Source of the DNA: Trebouxia sp. TZW2008
Taxonomy: Eukaryota; Chlorophyta; Trebouxiophyceae; Trebouxiales; Trebouxiaceae
Assembly: GCA_002118135.1 (NCBI GenBank)
Contig: BDIU01000056.1
Location: 1 to 64,000, forward strand
DNA length: 64,000 bases
Direction: 5' to 3'
Numbering within the stretch: the first letter of the stretch is position 1; each line of letters starts with the position of its first letter. The notes under the pieces were generated by a model. The model worked only from the letters and a program-made list of their open reading frames with translations. It was not told where the DNA came from and did not search any database. Shown piece by piece: positions 38,637 through 50,540 of this stretch. A program made the position numbers and the translations under genes.

Positions 38637-41600
38637 ATGCCACAACAGAGTGCTGCTGGTTGCTTGAAAGGAGTGACCGTCCTGTGCACTGGCTTCCCTG
38701 ATCACACGAGACAGGAGCTACACAAGCTAGTTGTCGATCTGGGCGGAACCTCGACGCCTAACTACTCGGCAAATTCTCCGCCTAATGTCCTGATTGCGCA
38801 GTCGGTATTGTCGCCCAAGTACAAGGTGCAGAGCTTGCTATTTTGTGCTGAAAGCTTCTTACTTCAGTACTTCCAGCGAGCATATCAGTACAGAAGCATG
38901 CAGAGATCCTTGCTTCCTGCAGGCAGTAGTTGCAGCCCAGCCTGACATAACAATAGTTGATGCTGGTTGGCTGAGAGCCTGCAAGCATGCTGGCAAAAAG
39001 GCAAGCAGCGCATCTGCCACACCATCTCACCACGTATAAGTTTCTGCTGCTTGGGTGGATGGAAAGTCACAGAGCAACTGGTGTTGCAGGTACCATTTGA
39101 TCGGCATATCCTTGCCACGTTCGCAGGGCTGGAGATTTGTATCAGTGGCTATCCCAAGAGAAAAGTCCAAATGGGCGCCCTGATCAATCAGTATGGGGGC
39201 CACTACAATGCGGAGCTAAACAAGGCCACCTGTCACGTACTGGTGTCTGAGCTGCCAAGTGGCCAGAAGTACAAGTAAGCTATGTGACTCACCCACAAGT
39301 AGACTCTCAGACTGACATCAATGGCTGAAACTTATCGTGTCGTGATTGAACCTGAGGCGTAAAGCTTGCCTGTAGGGTGGGCAAGACATGGGGCAAGGAA
39401 ATTGTCACTGACAAATGGCTGCAAGCCTCAATAGATGCACGCCACTGCAAGGACATTGCAGCCTACAGTCTGGATGAACCACAGAAGGTTGATCTGCCTC
39501 AGTCCAGGTCAGCAGCACGCTCAATGTCTACAGAATCCTCAATGCATCGATGGTAGCTGCACCTCAATAAAGGTGTGCTGTGATGCTTAATTCCCCAGTC
39601 GGCAGCAAATGTGCAACCAAGGCATGTGAGCTCTGCTGATTCTTCTGACTTATCATGCATGTATGCACAATGCAGAAACTCCAGGGGTTGAGACACGCAT
39701 GCTGCACAAGTGGCTCAGCTCTGCCTGCCCCCCCTGCTTAGCATTTAATTCTAGCTGGTAGACACGCTCAGGTGTGCATTTCACAAGGCAGTCAGGGCCA
39801 GACTAGGATCAGGAACAGCAAGGCTATTACATCTGTGCAGGGTGCCACCAGGGCCAGCGCCTGTGTTGGCAACAGGCCCGCAGGCTGCAAAGCCTCAGAC
39901 CCCTGCATTGCCTGCTGCCCAACTGGCCTCTGCACAGCCTCAAGGAGCAAGCTTGGCTAAATCCTCTCAGCAACAGCGACAGCAGCAGCCACAGCAGCAG
40001 AAGCAGTCATCGCAGCAGCAGAAAGAGCAGCAGCTCAAACAGCAGCAGCACAAAGAGCAGCAGCACAAAGAGCAGCAGCAGCAAGCACAGGGAGCTGGCG
40101 CACAGCAGCAAAGAGTTGCATCAAAGCCCCAGCCAAGTGCAAAGCAGAATCAGACTGTGGCAAAAGCAGCAGCAAATGTGGAGGAGGCGCTCCCTGCAGG
40201 GCAGAATGGCAAGGCTAGCGCTTGGTAAGTGTCAATTCTAACGTGCAGCTGACAGAGCTGCGTTTGCCATGTTCACCTGACTGACATGAATGGGCCGCAA
40301 CCATTCATGCTGCACATGAGCATGCTATTGTCATGAGCAATTTGCAATGTCATTGCCAATACTGACATCAGATATAAAGCACCATTGGCCTCAGCCCAAC
40401 TTCCAACGTGCAATTTCTCGACTCCATAAGCAATACAACTGCAGGAAAGTGAAGCTGGACGAGGCATTCTTGGACGCGGCACCAGAGGACTCAGCCGAGC
40501 TCAGCAGGCCAGCACGCCGTGATGATCAGGACTGCCTGTTCCTGAGCGGAGTGCGGTTACATTTGTGCTGCTGCACTCCACAGGAACAACTGCAGCTTGT
40601 GCGCATTGCTAGGGAGGGCTGTGCACTCAGACACACTGACCTGTCCCCAGGCCTCACTCACATTGTGGTGAGATATAACTGTAACTGTAGCTGCACCCTC
40701 TCACTGTTGGACAGTCCCTCTGGCGGGCTGTGCACTCAGACACTCTGACCTATTGCCAGGCCTCGGTCAGCGTTGCGTGCCTCCCACTGCCACAGACGTA
40801 TGCAATCATGACATTTCAATGCAAAGTTCTTACAAACTCCCTCTGCTAGACGCATGTTCAGTCAGGAAGTGTTGCTGCAATGCTCTCACTATTGCACCGC
40901 TCATGGCAGGCCTGTCTTCACCCAATTTGTTTGTGGATCTGTCTCTGGCTTGCATTGCGTGATCTGTCAGGTTGCTCCTCACCTTGACATGCTGTCCTCA
41001 TTTGAGCAACAGCAAGCTGTTCCTGTGCTGACAAGGCTGATTGTTGCTCACTACCACCAGATTTGTTGGCTGCCATTGCTGACAGCCTGCTCCTTTTGTG
41101 GTAGTGCGCAGCCAGCTGCTTGTTTGCTCCTTGACAGCTTCAAGGCATTGCTTTGGGCTTTGGTATCATGGCCCGTCGCATGTGGTCGCTCTGCATCTGT
41201 CTTGTCATTTGAAGCTGTGGTGATCACAGCCATTGTGCTACATGCTAGTCCCGCCTAGGATTTCAATCATGCATGCGCTTACAGTCAAAAACGAGACACG
41301 GAAGTTTTTTGTCATGATTCGCCATTTGAGACTTATTCTGTGCATGGTCTCCCTCTGGTCCAAGACTGTAACTGCTAGCAACCACAGCCATGACGTCTTA
41401 GGGAAAGCTGCCATTGGTCCTTTTTGCTGCTCCGCATAGGTAGGTTCAGATCCAACAGCAGCAGAGGTACAGGCAGTCAAGGGTATGTCCAGCAGCATCG
41501 GTCAGAGGTGAGAGTGGTGCAAGCACGGCCATAACTAGTCACTGGTCTCTGAACCTTGCACTGTTCACTTTTGTTGTTGACCATGTAGGTTGGGTCAGAT

Positions 41601-44600
41601 CCAACAGCACCGCTCAAAGACTGGTGCAAGCACACACGTGACATGATCTTCAATAGAACAGCCTGCAGTGTTCATTTGTGCTGTTGACCATGTAGCTAGG
41701 GTCAGATCCAACAGCAGCAGAAGTACAAGCCGTCAAGGAGTATGTCCAACAGCACCGGTCAGAGGTGAGGGTGGTGCAAGCCCACTGGCTCCGCAGTTGC
41801 GGTGATCAGCGCACGCTCCTCACAGCCGCCAACGGCTACTCAGTGCCCTTGGACACCCTGACTGCACCCATGCAGCGCTCATCTCCAGATAAGAGGGGTC
41901 AACAGGGCAGGGCAGAAGGTGGCGGTGGTCATGAGAGTGAAAACGGTGGTGCCACTGCTGGGCAAGGGCATGCGGGCGGTGATGAGGAGCCCTTTGACTT
42001 GTATGCTGTGCGAGACAGCTTGGCTCCAAAGCATCAAGCTCTAAAAGGTTTCTGGTAAGTTTGCTGAAACAGAGCACCAACTGCTGTTGTAGCGTGATAT
42101 GGAATACTCATGTTGGCTGGTTATGTTGGCATACATGAACAAATTTTCAACATCATTTGTGTTGTTGGCAGAGGATCTGGCACAGGATCTGTGACTGATG
42201 TTACAGGGCACTCTCACCGATCAAGATGGATTGTGCAGATGTGTGGTGTTGTGCAGTTCATTGACTTGAGTGTTCTGTGTGCATCTTGACACTAGCAGCT
42301 TTTGGGCACTGTGACAAGGCAGATGACGCGCAGTCAGGTGCCAGCATATAGTTGGCTTGATCATGTGCATACTCACGCTGACAGCTTTGCCTCAGTGACA
42401 AGGCACAAGCCAGCAGGTACCTGCCAGGAGGTTGTTCTGGTCATGTGCAGCTTCACACTGGCAGCTTTGCATCACAGTGACAAGGCACAAGCCAGCAGGT
42501 AGTTGCCAGGATTTACTTGCTCTGGTCATGTGCATCTTTGGGCTAGCAGCTTTGGAGCACAGCAACAAGAAACAAGCAAGGCAGCTGACTTCTGGGCTTG
42601 CTTCTTGCTGCGTTGCTCCAAAGCTGCCAGCGTGAACCTGCACGGGAACAGTGCTGTGTACAATTTCATGCTTGCGGCTTGCAAGCACAAAGGCAATGCA
42701 GAGTCGCATCAGTTGACTGCCTTGATCATCAAACATGTGCTGACCTTGCTGCATGTGCAGGTCCACGCTGGCAGCTTTGGAGAACAGTTGTAAGGCAGAG
42801 GCGCTGCAGTTGACTGCCTTCACCATCAAACACGTGCTGACCTGAACGCACGCAAAGGCTCCCGCTGACAGCTGTGGGGCACAGTGACAAGTGGGAGCTC
42901 AGCGCGCATTAGCTTTGATATTAGTCTATGTGCTGGTCATTATCTGTATGTAGGTTTGCGCTGGCAGCTTTAGGGCATAGTGACAGGGCAGCAGCCCATC
43001 ATTGCCTGCCTCAATCACTGCTCATGTGCAGGCTGCAATTCGCCTTGCCATTGTGTGAAGTGCTGCAAGGAAGTTGTCATACTGATTGCCATAATTATTT
43101 GCTGTGCAGGTTCACATTGGCAGCTCTGGAGCACAGTGACAAGGCAGAGGCCCAACGGGCAGTAGCCCTAGTGCGGCGTCATGGGGGCCGCCGCTTCACA
43201 GCCCAGACGCTGCACCTGCTTCAGGAAGTTGATAAGGCCAACATCCTTGCGCTGTGCCCCTGCTCCCTGCCTAAGCAGACCGTGGCTCAGCTACAAGCCT
43301 GGGGTGACTTCACTTCAGGCAAGATTGGCTCATTCACTACAAGCTGAGCATACTGCACATCACTGCTTTGTCCCCCCCTCCTGTTGACCTTTCTTGGCCC
43401 CTCGCCCCCCAAGCTTGCCTAATCAGACCGTAGCGCAGCTGCAGACATGGGGTGACTCCACTTCAGGCCAGTGCAGCAGCAGTCTTACGCCCTATTACAG
43501 GCAACTACCAAAGTTGTGTTGCGTCATGGGCCTCTTGAGCCCTTTATCTCTGCACTTGCAAATCATGCGTCCAGCATGCTGCTGCTCCCTTCCCAAGCAG
43601 ACCGTGGCTCAGCTACACGCCTGGGTGGCTTCGTTTCAGGCAAGCACAGCAGCAGTGCAATGGGTTGCTGCTGCAGTGTGGTAAACCCGTCATGTCAGGG
43701 GTTGCAAATGGTCTCCAACAAGCCCAGCAAGCTCTGCTTTGCAAAGTTCTGTGCGCCACCACATGCAACAATCCAATGAATGCATAGTACTGCTCCGTTT
43801 CTGCATACCATACTGAGTGTCATTGCCTTCCTGTTAGCCACAATCCAACAAGCCTCTGCACCTCCAGCAGCAGCCCCAATAAGCTCTGAGCCCAAGCAGC
43901 ACACACATCAGCCACGTACAACCTTATTGACGGGCCTCCTGGCAGGGCGGAGGCCTGTTGCTGTTGTACTGAAGAATATCTTGGCCGTACTCTGGTTTGA
44001 ATCAACCATGGCCTTAGCCTGTGGGACTCATGCCCATATGGTACAGCAGTCCATTGGGCACTGTATGCAAGCAATCAATGCACGATTTTGCCTACTGTCA
44101 TGATCATGTTTCTGTTGCCTCATGCACATACAAGGCAGCAGCAGCATGCGCAGTCTGCACAGCAGCTTTCTGCTGACTTGCCAAAGTGCCCTTGTCCTCA
44201 TGTAGTTGAGTCTGGAGCATGTGTTTGCAGTGCCTGACAAGCAGCGGGTGTCCATATTGTGGCTGGAATGGGTTATTGAAAGTCGCCATATGATCCCTCA
44301 CCAGCATTGTATTAATGTGGCGTTTTCCATGCACTCTGCTCTGTCATGCTGTGTACTGTTCAGGACCTACCTGCAGTGCCTGAGAAGCAGTGAGTGTGTC
44401 ATGCTGCTGAGCATAGAGCATTTGCCTGCAGTGCCGGAGAAGCAGCCGGCGTCCATGCTATGGCTGGACTGAGTGTTTGAGAGCGACGCATCATCCTTTT
44501 CCAGCATTGCATTGGCATGGCATGCCATTCTGTTGCATGCACTCTGTTGTATCATGCTGTTGAATCTTGAGCACTTGCCTGCAGTGCCTGAGAAGCAGCG

Positions 44601-47600
44601 AGTGTCCATGCTATGGCTGGAATGGGTTACTGAAAGTGGCCGTATTATCCCATGGCAGCAGCGTGGCAGTGTGGCATGCCGTCCTTTCCCTTTTAGCCTG
44701 CCTCTGCCGGGCATGAGCAGCATCAGGTACATACATGGCTTGCCTGCTGTTCATCCCTTGAAAACAGGACGCTGCAGCTTGTACCCTTGCAGACTTCCTG
44801 ACAGCGAATTGTCTCAAAAAAATTGACAGTTCAGGCACAGAGCACAGGCTCTCTTACCAATTTCTTTTCTGTGAGCTGCATGCCATGTAGCAATGTGGAG
44901 AGAGGCAGTGCTTGTGTGTTTTGCTGAAAGGTCATCTGCTCACGTCACTGTTTTTGTGTGTTGAGACCCAACATATGCTGAGACAGGCTTACTGTATGCT
45001 TTACATCACACATAGCCGGCTGGACTGCAGGAGACAAATGAGCAGACACAGCTGGTGTCAAACTTTGAATTCATATACACAAGTGCAGTTAACGCCCAGT
45101 ATAGCTGGGCATACTCAACATGGACACCGTTACCATCTGCAGCTATATGCAATCCCAGATATTATCTCCATCAAATCATCACATTTTTGCAAAATCGCTC
45201 TCATTGTTGTGCACAGCTTTGTATGCATGGTCTGGAGGGTGACAGTGTCATTATAATCTGATGATGTGAAGACAATCATGGTGCACCTGACAGGTTCCAT
45301 ACTATTGTGATAATCCGTGTGTGCAGGGTGACAGTGTCGTCATATCCTGAGGATATAAAGACATCCATTGCACACCTGGTGTCCATCATTGGCGGCCGCT
45401 ACACTAACCCCCTGGAGGAGAAGAATAGCCATTACGCACCTGATCTCCTTCATATGTTACGTTGGACTGTTGATCATACTGATTGCTTTCTACTTATGGT
45501 GTCACCGTATGTTGAGGTTATAAAGATATCCATTGCACACCTTACAACAATTGTACCGTGTTACTGCAACCACTCGTGGTCTGCAGGGTCACAGTCTCAT
45601 CGTACCCTGAGGATATAAAGACATCCATTGCACACCTGGTGTCCATCATGGGCGGCCGCTACACGACCTCTCTAGGGAAGAAGAACAGCCACCTGCTGAT
45701 CAGAGCTGCAGCGGGACCCAAGTTTGCAGGGTGTGCTACTAGGGGGGTCAGGCCTGTCACAGCAGACTGGCTCATCGAAAGTGCACATGCTGGTGAGGGT
45801 CCCATGTCACACTCGAACAGACAATGACATACACATGCAGCAGAATGCGTTCTGTCTCTGCACATGCAAGGGGTTCATGCCCATCACAGCAGACTGGCTC
45901 ATTGAGAGTGCACAAGCCGGTGAGTGCCTGATTCAGGCTTTCAGTGAGTTAAGATGCAAGCCCTAATTCGTGAGGTATGCCAGTCGAGGGGTCAGGCCTA
46001 TCACAGCAGACTGGCTCATTGAAACCGCACATGCTGGTGAGCACCCTGTGTTGCCAAATAGAGCACTTTTGGGCCTTGCGCTTTGCATCAGGGTCTTTGC
46101 TGGTTGAGAGGGGCTTGCTGCTGGACAAGACAGACCTTGAGATATACACACTTAGCACCTGCTCAACTGAGCAAGCAATTGCCACAAATGTCCTGTTACA
46201 GTCACTGTTGTCAATGCATCATTGTCATAATTGCTACCACGACGTTGATTGTTGTTTCCACGGCTGCATCAGGACGTCTGCTGGATGAGAGGGACTTTCA
46301 GCCGCCAGCTCTAGCAGAGGGAGAGAGTGAGGCCGGCTTCAGTCAGATGCCCTTCGACACCCAGATGGGGACCCAGGGGGGTACCCAAGCCAACCTGCTC
46401 ACCAGGTTTGGGGCTGTGGACGCACCTAAGAGGGCCACTGCAGGCAAGCCTTCCTGCCAATCCCGATCACATTGGCTTGCTTCCTGAAATCACAGCTGCA
46501 ATGGCCGCTGCTTCACATTACCCACTGGCATTGCCCTTTGACCCAAATGGGGACCCTGGGGGGGTACTCAAGCCAATCTCCTGACCAAGTTTGGAGCTGT
46601 TGATGCACCTAAGAGGGCTACTGCAGGCAAACCTGTCCTGCCAGTCTCATTTCACATTGGCTTGATTGACTGATCAAACTTGGACTGATCAGATCTGTGC
46701 CTCTGAAAGACCTATTGCAGATGAGCTTTCGCTGCACTGACTGCTGGTCCACAGCGCTCAATGGCAGTTTTGGGCTGTGGTTGCACCTGAATGGGCTACT
46801 GCAGGCAAGCCTTTCCTGCCAATCTTGCGTCACGCTGGCTTGGCTGTTGTGATCACAACTTTGACTGACCAGGTTCGGGGCTGTTGATAACCCTTTCAGA
46901 ACGCCCATGGCAGGCAAGCCTGTCTTGTCAATCTTAAGTCACGCTCGCTTGGCTGTTAAATCTACAACATTGACTGACCAAATTAGGGGCTGTGAACGCA
47001 TTCAAGGGCACTACTGCCGGCAAGCCGTTCCTGCCAATCTGCAGCTGCAGTGGCTTGGCTGTTATCATCATAACTTGACTGACTGTTGCATCAGAATCTG
47101 GTCAAGCTGACTGCACTTGTACAATGCAGACATTTGCTCTTCCATTGATTTGGCATGGGTATTGACAACCTGTGCAACTTTGCAGGCGGATCCCAAGCAA
47201 ACGGGAGACCCATGTCATTGCTGCAGAAAGTAGCGCAGGATGCCAAACGTCGCACCCTCAACTCGTCCCAGGGGGGTCTGGGGCTGGCTAGGGAGCTGAG
47301 CCAGGCTCACAGCATAACCTCAGCAGGGGCCATGCCGCCCCCCAAGCCCCAGGCTGCAATGCATGCACCCTCTGGACAGACATCGCAAGGTAAGCCAGGC
47401 CCACAACATACCCCCAACAGGGCCCAGCCTGCGACGCATGCACCATCTGGACAGACTTCACAAGGTAAGCTAATGTCAAGATACATGTCTTGCACAGTGA
47501 TGTGATCAAATGCACTAGCCATGCTGTGCATGCTTCTGTACATGCGTGGGCACACAGATCTTGTAAATCTGTTGTGCACAAAGATGTGGTTGATGCCTGC

Positions 47601-50540
47601 AAACAAACACATCTCTATGAACCATGCCAGCAACAGCAGCAGCATGTTGTGGTCTGTTGAACAGCTCTTTTCGATGTGCTGCCCAGGCAGCCATGTAATG
47701 TTGCTGAGAAGCAATCCTTATGCAATGCGTCCCTGGGTGGCAGATGTTTGCCTGCTGAGCTGACAGCCTCTCCTGTTGCTGCAGACACAAGTCTGCTGGA
47801 TGCAATGCTGCAAGGTGAAGAAGAACGTGTCCCAGGTCATGTCACAGGTAGGCACAGCATTGTTCAACTGTTTGTCACTCTTTTCTCTTGTTTCTGCATA
47901 AGTTTCTCTTCTCTCTGCACATTAGCAAGTGGTCTGTTGTCGTTTTACAAGGGCCCAATGACACCTGACTCAGGCCTGCTGTTGCTGAGACTCTTGCTCT
48001 GCTGACCTGCATTGCTTACCCCTGCGCCTCAGCATAATACAAGTATTTGTGAAGTTTCTTTGACCCCTGCATAGTAGCAAAGTGGTCTGTTGCTGTTTCA
48101 CAAGGGCCCAATGACACATGACCCAGGCCTGCCGTTGCTGAGACACTTGCTCTGCATGACCTGCATTGCTTGCCCCTACGCCTCAGCATTATACGACTAC
48201 TTGTGAAGTTTCTTTGACCCCTGCAAAGTAGCAAAGTGGTCTGTTGCTGTTTCACAAGGGCCCAACAACACATGACCCAGGCCTGCTGTTGATGAGTCAC
48301 TTGCTCTGCGTGAACTGCATTGCTTGCCCCTACGCCTCAGCGCTATACAACTATTTGTGAAGTTTCTTTTACCCCTGCAAATTAGCAAGTGGTCTGTTGC
48401 TGTTTCGCAAGGACCTGTTAACACATGACCCAATCTTGCTGTTGCTGAGACAATTGCTCTGCATGATCTGCACTGCTTGCCACTGCGCCTCACAGCACTG
48501 ATTCTACTTGCTACGGCTCTGGTCTAGCTTTACTGTATCAATCAGCAGTGGCTGTTTTGCTATGTGAAGTTACAGTCGCAAGTCCAACTTGCATACGTGT
48601 CTTGGTGGTAGTCATTTGATCTGACAAGCTAAGACAGTCTGCATGAGATGTGCAATCATGAAAAGCTTGTCTTATGCAGGTCCAACTACCTTTGATGGCA
48701 TCGCAAAGTCGCTCAGGCTGGCGCATGATTCCAGCTCAAAGCTTGGTGATCCTGACCCGTCACCAGAGATCCGGCACCCCCTGGGGGTCAAGGGTGGGGG
48801 CCAGGGGGCTGAAAAACAGCCTGACAGGGCTCTGGAAAGCGCCCTTAGCAGGCTAGGCGGCATGCTTGAGAGTGCTGGCCCTTCAACAAACTTCTTGTGT
48901 TCACAAAGCGATGCACCAGCAGGTCTGGCCCTGTACGCTTCCATTGCAAACATTTCTCAGCGCCATCTGTTCTAAATTGCAAACAGCGAAGCACTTTCAC
49001 GTCTGCTTGCAGAATGCTGAGCATTGAACCGATTTGATCCTTTATGGTCTGCGTCGTCAGATGTGCAGTGCTGAGATGTCCAATTGGTTCTTGACTTCAT
49101 CACATCAGTTCCCTGTCATGTGGGCTTGCGTGGGGGGGCTTGGTCATGCAGACCATGTGACATAAAGTCAATAGTAGGCTGATGCATACAGTTGCCAAGT
49201 CTGCTGCCCACACCCAAGCCCACGAGAGCAGTGTGATATGCCAATAGATGAGATGCACACTTTGTACCTCTCATGGAAACATCATTTTGCTCGTGTGCAG
49301 AGATACCACTGCGTACATGTGGCACAGCAGGATGGCCGGCAACTGCAACATCATCAGGCAACGGCACCTTCCCTGCTGGCAGAGCCTCCAGACCTAACTT
49401 GTCAGGTGCGTCATGAGCATCGACACAAAGCCATGATCAGCCACATCATGGAGCAATTGTTGAGTGAATCTAAGTGCTTGAACCCATTCTCATGTAGCGG
49501 AGTACGTCCTTTCTGCTGGCAGAGCTTCCCGAGCTGACTTGTCAGGTACACACAGTACCTGATTCATCATCATCACCCTCATCATCCCTATCATTTACTT
49601 TCTGCATGCTTGCCAGTAGGATTCCTGGTTGCCTTCCTATTCAACTTTGACGTTCTTCTACAGACCCATTACTTTCATGGCTGTGCTGGATGTGCCTGTT
49701 TGCTAATGCAGCTAGTACCATGATCGCATCCTTTCCCTAGGCATAAGGTGGTTGCTTTGCAGGTAATGCAGATAGTCAGGGCACCTCGCAGGGCAGCTTG
49801 CCGAGGGCCAAACGAAAAGCCCGGGAGGGGGCCATGCCAGCCCCCAAGGGCAAGCGACCCTCTGTAGAAGCAGACGATGCCCTCCTGTCTCAATTGGGCT
49901 GTTCGCAACAGGTACAGCATACGTCAATGTGGCCTGTCTGATTGGGCTGTTTGCAACAGATAACGATTGTGTTCTGTGCATTGGCCTTGCATTGTGCCTT
50001 CACACAGCTAGAGGCAGACGATGCTCTCCTGTCTCAAATGGGCCGTTCGCAACAGTTATGGCATGTGTCTGATACCCTGCTGCCAGTCCCTTCATTGCAA
50101 CATACTTTGAAGGCCTCAGTTGCTTGTGATTCCTATCTACAAACGGGCTCAATCAGTCACCTGCATTCATGTCATGATCAAGGCTGGCAGTCCCTGCCAG
50201 GCAGATATGCATGCTGTTGAGAAGAGTGCCTTGAGATGAGTAATTGAATGGCAGCCCAACAAGCATGTCATGCGTCAGCGCACAGGTATTGAGCACGTCA
50301 ACCATGCAGGTTGGATACGAAGGGGCCAATACGTCAACAGGCATTGGACCTCTTTCAAGGCTCAGGGGCGCTACTGACATTGCTTTCAAAGATCCCTCAG
50401 CTGATTGCCCAAGTGCCAAAGCAATTGGGCAGCTTGCAAAGGCTGAGGCACATGCTAGACAGAAACTTGCTGGGGCTGCAATGCCTAAACAGCTGAGCAT
50501 AGCTGACAGAGATGACTTGGAAGAAATGGGCCTCATGTAG
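38637..50540 (+). CDS. TopBP1/Dpb11-like multi-BRCT protein
   Basis: BRCT scaffold expected in replication initiation and DNA-damage checkpoint signalling in the nucleus. Seventeen exons give 1090 aa: 38637-38825, 38923-39000, 39090-39274, 39376-39507, 39841-40224, 40445-40667, 41696-42054, 43110-43318, 44585-44726, 45587-45792, 46273-46443, 47186-47389, 47785-47847, 48680-48922, 49301-49405, 49763-49911, 50310-50540. BRCT signatures: LKGVTVLCTGF with WLRAC; FAGLEICISGYP with INQYGG and ending DKWLQAS; LFLSGVRLHL with AHWLRSC; VRRHGG with LWLEWV; LVSIMGGRYT with TADWLIESA. A Gln-rich linker lies at about 195-320. The C-terminal third is Ser/Pro/Gly-rich with basic runs (RAKRKAR), probably disordered. 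Three introns need GC donors. ATG 38637 starts the model. Exon 9 has an intact rival at 44231. Plant relatives are known in meiotic repair. Confidence 0.87.
39961..40100 (+). repeat. CAG-rich tract coding polyglutamine-type linker
   Basis: Imperfect CAG repeats in exon 5 of the BRCT protein give Gln runs broken by Lys, Glu and His. Confidence 0.9.
40700..40770 (+). repeat. Echo of BRCT gene exon 6 (3' end)
   Basis: GGGCTGTGCACTCAGACAC and CTGACCT...CCAGGCCTC repeat the end of exon 6 (40620-40667) immediately downstream, but the donor is lost. Confidence 0.85.
41440..41660 (+). repeat. Two echoes of BRCT gene exon 7 start
   Basis: Copies near 41450 and 41590 repeat the exon-7 start (real acceptor at 41695): TCAGATCCAACAGC, then a GTACA-GTCAAG block, then CACCGGTCAGAGGTGAG-like bases. 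Spacing is about 110-140 bases and the nearer copy is shorter through internal deletion. Confidence 0.85.
42365..43000 (+). repeat. Six echoes of BRCT gene exon 8 start
   Basis: The block GCAGCTTTGGAGCACAGTGA, coding LAALEHSD in the real exon (from 43110), recurs in altered form near 42385, 42460, 42545, 42770, 42870 and 42965. Several copies keep GACAAGGCA after it. One inverted copy at about 42598-42632 pairs with the 42545 copy to give a hairpin. Confidence 0.85.
44225..44480 (+). repeat. Three echoes of BRCT gene exon 9
   Basis: Copies begin after acceptors near 44231, 44377 and 44433 and encode VPDKQRVSILWLEWV in the first. The second is cut short. The third reads WLD then a stop. The 44231 copy is open and could be an alternative exon; the 44585 copy was used because only it has a donor in the right phase. 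Confidence 0.8.
45330..45560 (+). repeat. Echoes of BRCT gene exon 10 (5' half)
   Basis: The segment from 45330 encodes SSYPEDIKTSIAHLVSIIGG, like exon 10 at 45587, but loses similarity before the Trp-containing half. A shorter relic with ATAAAGATATCCATTGCACA lies at about 45515-45545, and another trace sits at 45240-45300. Confidence 0.85.
45865..46040 (+). repeat. Two echoes of BRCT gene exon 10 (3' end)
   Basis: Both encode PITADWLIE followed by SAQAG or TAHAG and a GTGAG donor, copying the exon end at 45792. Period is about 120-130 bases. Both remain open and keep the BRCT Trp. Confidence 0.9.
46560..47065 (+). repeat. Four echoes of BRCT gene exon 11 end and its GC donor
   Basis: A block containing GGGCTACTGCAGGCAAGCCT, which includes the non-canonical GC donor of exon 11 (46443), recurs near 46612, 46793, 46903 and 47007. 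Following intron bases (TCCTGCCAATC and GGCTTGGCTGTT) recur too. Confidence 0.88.
47395..47470 (+). repeat. Echo of BRCT gene exon 12 (3' end)
   Basis: Repeats ATGCATGCACC...TCTGGACAGAC and the CAAGGTAAGC donor just after the real donor at 47389. Either donor could be used: the intervening bases are open, giving a longer repeat-containing exon. Confidence 0.85.
47925..48485 (+). repeat. ~150-bp tandem array in BRCT gene intron 13
   Basis: Four imperfect units share AAGTGGTCTGTTGCTGTTTC, ACAAGGGCCCAA, TTGCTCTGC and GAAGTTTCTTTGACCCCTGC. No match to the flanking exons was seen, so this looks like a true minisatellite rather than an exon echo. Confidence 0.9.
49495..49545 (+). repeat. Echo of BRCT gene exon 15 (3' end)
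   Basis: CCTTTCTGCTGGCAGAGC and CTTGTCAG followed by GTACAC copy the exon end at 49405, donor included. Confidence 0.8.
50005..50060 (+). repeat. Echo of BRCT gene exon 16 (3' end)
   Basis: Repeats codons EADDALLSQ and SQQ of exon 16 (end 49911). The donor GTACAG has become TTATGG, so it cannot be spliced in the same way. A shorter trace lies at about 49935-49960. Confidence 0.85.

Noticed and set aside
44231..44480. BRCT exon copy at 44231 as the main exon 9
   Set aside because: No donor in the phase needed by exon 10 was found after it, whereas 44585-44726 ends in a fitting CAG|GTACAT. Kept as a possible alternative.
45976..46190. Minus-strand open frames overlapping the BRCT gene
   Set aside because: They mirror plus-strand exon echoes and contain no independent motif.
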